Shown here in pieces: positions 62,448-64,000 of a DNA stretch of 64,000 nucleotides. The stretch is from Eledone cirrhosa (taxonomy: Eukaryota; Mollusca; Cephalopoda; Octopoda; Eledonidae), in the NCBI GenBank assembly GCA_964016885.1, contig OZ024742.1, positions 3,299,775 through 3,363,774 on the forward strand, written 5' to 3'. Positions within the stretch are counted from its first letter, which is position 1, and every line of letters begins with the position of its first letter. The position numbers were made by a program, and so were the translations under genes. Below the pieces are notes generated by a model. That model was not told the DNA's origin, did no database searches, and saw only the letters and a list, made by a program, of their open reading frames with translations.

Positions 62448-62592
62448 CTCGTGCATTTGATTTCAACTTGAGATTGTCAACTATTTTATCGTAAGCTTCT
62501 GTACCAGCCACTCCGGAATCTTTCAGAAGTTTCTCAGTTCTCGCTATACATATTCCATTGTCACGTAGATGCTTTTCGACTTCGTTGAAACC
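62448..62592 (-). CDS. Candidate internal exon of a host gene
   Basis: On minus, TTATTTTTTAG is followed by GGTTTCAACG (acceptor) and the segment ends CACGAG|GTACGTTGAT (donor, near consensus). Of the three frames only one is open across the 145 bp: it reads GFNEVEKHLRDNGICIARTE then KLLKDSGVAGTEAYDKIVDN and LKLKSNAR, ending one base into a codon. The composition is balanced and coding-like (GC higher than the flanks), predicted helical and charged. I do not recognise the family. No partner exon is visible in the window, as expected if introns are long. Confidence 0.5.
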
Positions 62593-62639
62593 CTAAAAAA
62601 TAATGGTTCACATATAAAATTGTTCAGCTCATGATACTT

Positions 62640-62830
62640 ACATGTTTTATATATATATATATATATTTATTTATTTATATGTGTGTATGTGTGCGTGTGC
62701 ATTGCGCATATATATATATATACACACATATATATTCGAGCTTTTACAGATATATATACATACGTACACATTATATATATATATATATAAAGATAGATAG
62801 ATATGTGTGTGTATGTGTGTGTTTTCAATT
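62640..62830. repeat. TA/TG simple-sequence region
   Basis: Interspersed TA, TTTA, TGTG and TAGA repeats. Confidence 0.85.
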
Positions 62831-63046
62831 TGTTATAAAATACTGGAAATCAATGAATAATAATAAATGGGATACACTGTCACCAACAGGTAAAATCAGA
62901 TCATGTGGTTCCATAATCTATGTTTAAAGGTCACATGTTTACCAGATCTAACCAACACCATCACCACCTTTCTTCACCCTCAATATACAACACCAACGAA
63001 ATATTCTTCTCACATTGAAACATATTTCAGAGCTACTGTAAGTTGA

Positions 63047-63050
<4 letters not shown>
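62831..63050. other. Spacer
   Basis: No gene seen. CACCATCACCACC near 62960. Confidence 0.45.

Positions 63051-63117
<67 letters not shown>
63050..63117. repeat. (ACT)n microsatellite
   Basis: About 22 uninterrupted ACT/CTA triplets. Confidence 0.97.
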
Positions 63118-63685
63118 TGGCTGTCATTATAATTAATTTTTGTTCACTTGGTTTCTCTTACGTGTTTTTTCTTAGATCTCCAACGATATGTCATACACAT
63201 TTCGTAATATACTTTTTTCTTTCCAAACAATGAAAGCTTTTAAGCGATGTGACAATAACAGATGTCCTATTTGCAACATACTTTAAATTCAAAGAAATCA
63301 ATCTACAAGATGGCAGGCGTTCAAATATTATTCTCAGTTCAAAAGAAAACACTTACTTTCCATCTAAATCATTCACATAACAGTTACAGTATCATTTCCT
63401 TAGCTTTTTTTATCGTGTATTCGATACTTAGATTCGAATTGCTTGAAAAGTACAATGCCATTAAAAATATAAAAGGTGCATTGAATAATTAGATGGTGTT
63501 TAAATAACAACACTTATAACCTTTCATGTAAGACCTTGTAAAATCGTTTAATATTTCTTTCACAATATTTATATGTAAGATCATCAAAGCAAGTGTTTCA
63601 GATTGTGTGTTTGTAGTCGTAGCATTTTAGAAGGGAAAGAACCTACAACACAAGTAAGGTGATGAATACATGATGTAAACAGAGA
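63118..63685. other. Spacer
   Basis: AT-rich; a 76-codon frame at 63262-63492 shows no domain. Confidence 0.45.
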
Positions 63686-63800
63686 GGTAAGGCGGTGAAT
63701 TGGTGGAGTCACTTCAACGCCGGATAGAATGTTGTATTCGGCTCTCTGCTATCTCAGTTGAAAACCAGCCGAGGTCAACTTTGTCTTTCATCAATTCGAG
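63686..63800 (+). mobile_element. Diverged cephalopod-type SINE, plus orientation
   Basis: GGTAAGGCGGTGAATTGGTG, CGCCGGATAGAATG, then AGTTGAAAACCAGCCGAGGT and CAACTTTGTCTTTCATC mirror the antisense copies at 37186 (AAAGTTAACCTCGGCGGG...). The B-box has decayed and the 3' tail is missing. Confidence 0.65.
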
Positions 63801-64000
63801 GTCTATATCTACTTTTAACTTCCTCTCTGTCACTTTCTATTCTTCTCTGATAGAAATCTGCTGTGTTCAGGCCCGGAGAGGAATGAGCTTCATTAGGTTT
63901 AATAATACCCTAGAAAGGCCGTATGCAACTATGGTGTCCCTACAACTCCATGAATTATGGGACCTTAGATGCAAAGATATTTAAACCAGTTTCCAAACAG

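Overview
The window is nuclear DNA of an animal, most likely a coleoid cephalopod (octopus or relative). The basis is compositional: tRNA-derived SINEs whose antisense reads 'ggcacaaggccagcaatt...gaccccgtaaggatgaaag...gggatttgaactc', a type I associate with cephalopod genomes; very abundant (TA)n and (CA)n arrays; and many Penelope-like retroelements (PLEs). The species call is an inference. No bacterial-type genes, operons, rRNA or genuine tRNA genes are visible, and only one short stretch looks like a host-gene exon (62448-62592, minus strand).

Layout. 1-10640 is one minisatellite array of a 15-bp unit (AACGTTGAAGACARC) with higher-order structure marked by 14-bp frame-shifting units. 10641-13960 is mostly single-copy-looking AT-rich DNA with two antisense SINEs. 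13965-17460 is packed with foldback elements, a small TIR element and (TA)n. 17460-19800 is AT-rich spacer with TG/CA/TA microsatellites. 19942-22690 is a foldback with arms of about 1.17 kb. 22769-25505 holds a PLE-type terminal repeat, a broken Helitron helicase fragment and inverted repeats. 25508-30340 holds (TA)n, a perfect 298-bp palindrome and a GC-rich PLE (YIDD reverse transcriptase plus GIY-YIG endonuclease). 30339-36432 is a composite with inverted ends that contains a minus-strand YVDD PLE and a plus-strand YLDD PLE. 36470-39855 carries SINEs and a 1-kb inverted repeat. 40557-42770 is a YRDD-type PLE. 42870-45740 is featureless. 45742-50540 holds another PLE terminus and a large foldback of a YRDD-class element with an open 435-codon frame. 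50705-51594 is a SINE whose tail expanded into a 29-bp minisatellite. 52352-59992 holds five more PLE fragments. 60031-60737 is a foldback element. The rest is AT-rich DNA with the candidate exon and a diverged SINE.

How it fits together. The protein-coding content is almost entirely retroelement-derived. Two PLE classes are visible. Class A has YIDD, YVDD or YLDD palms, a C-x5-C-x2-C linker and GIY-YIG. Class B has a YRDD palm, a CxC-type cysteine cluster and GIY-YIG. Nearly all are inactivated by stops, frameshifts or truncation. Three habits recur. Elements abut (TA)n tracts. They form inverted, head-to-head or palindromic dimers. Several class A termini, plus one unassigned inverted repeat, carry a CUGANGA-hairpin-GAAA core resembling a hammerhead ribozyme, a motif already described for PLEs. 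All functional statements rest on reading the sequence by eye; no search or folding program was run.
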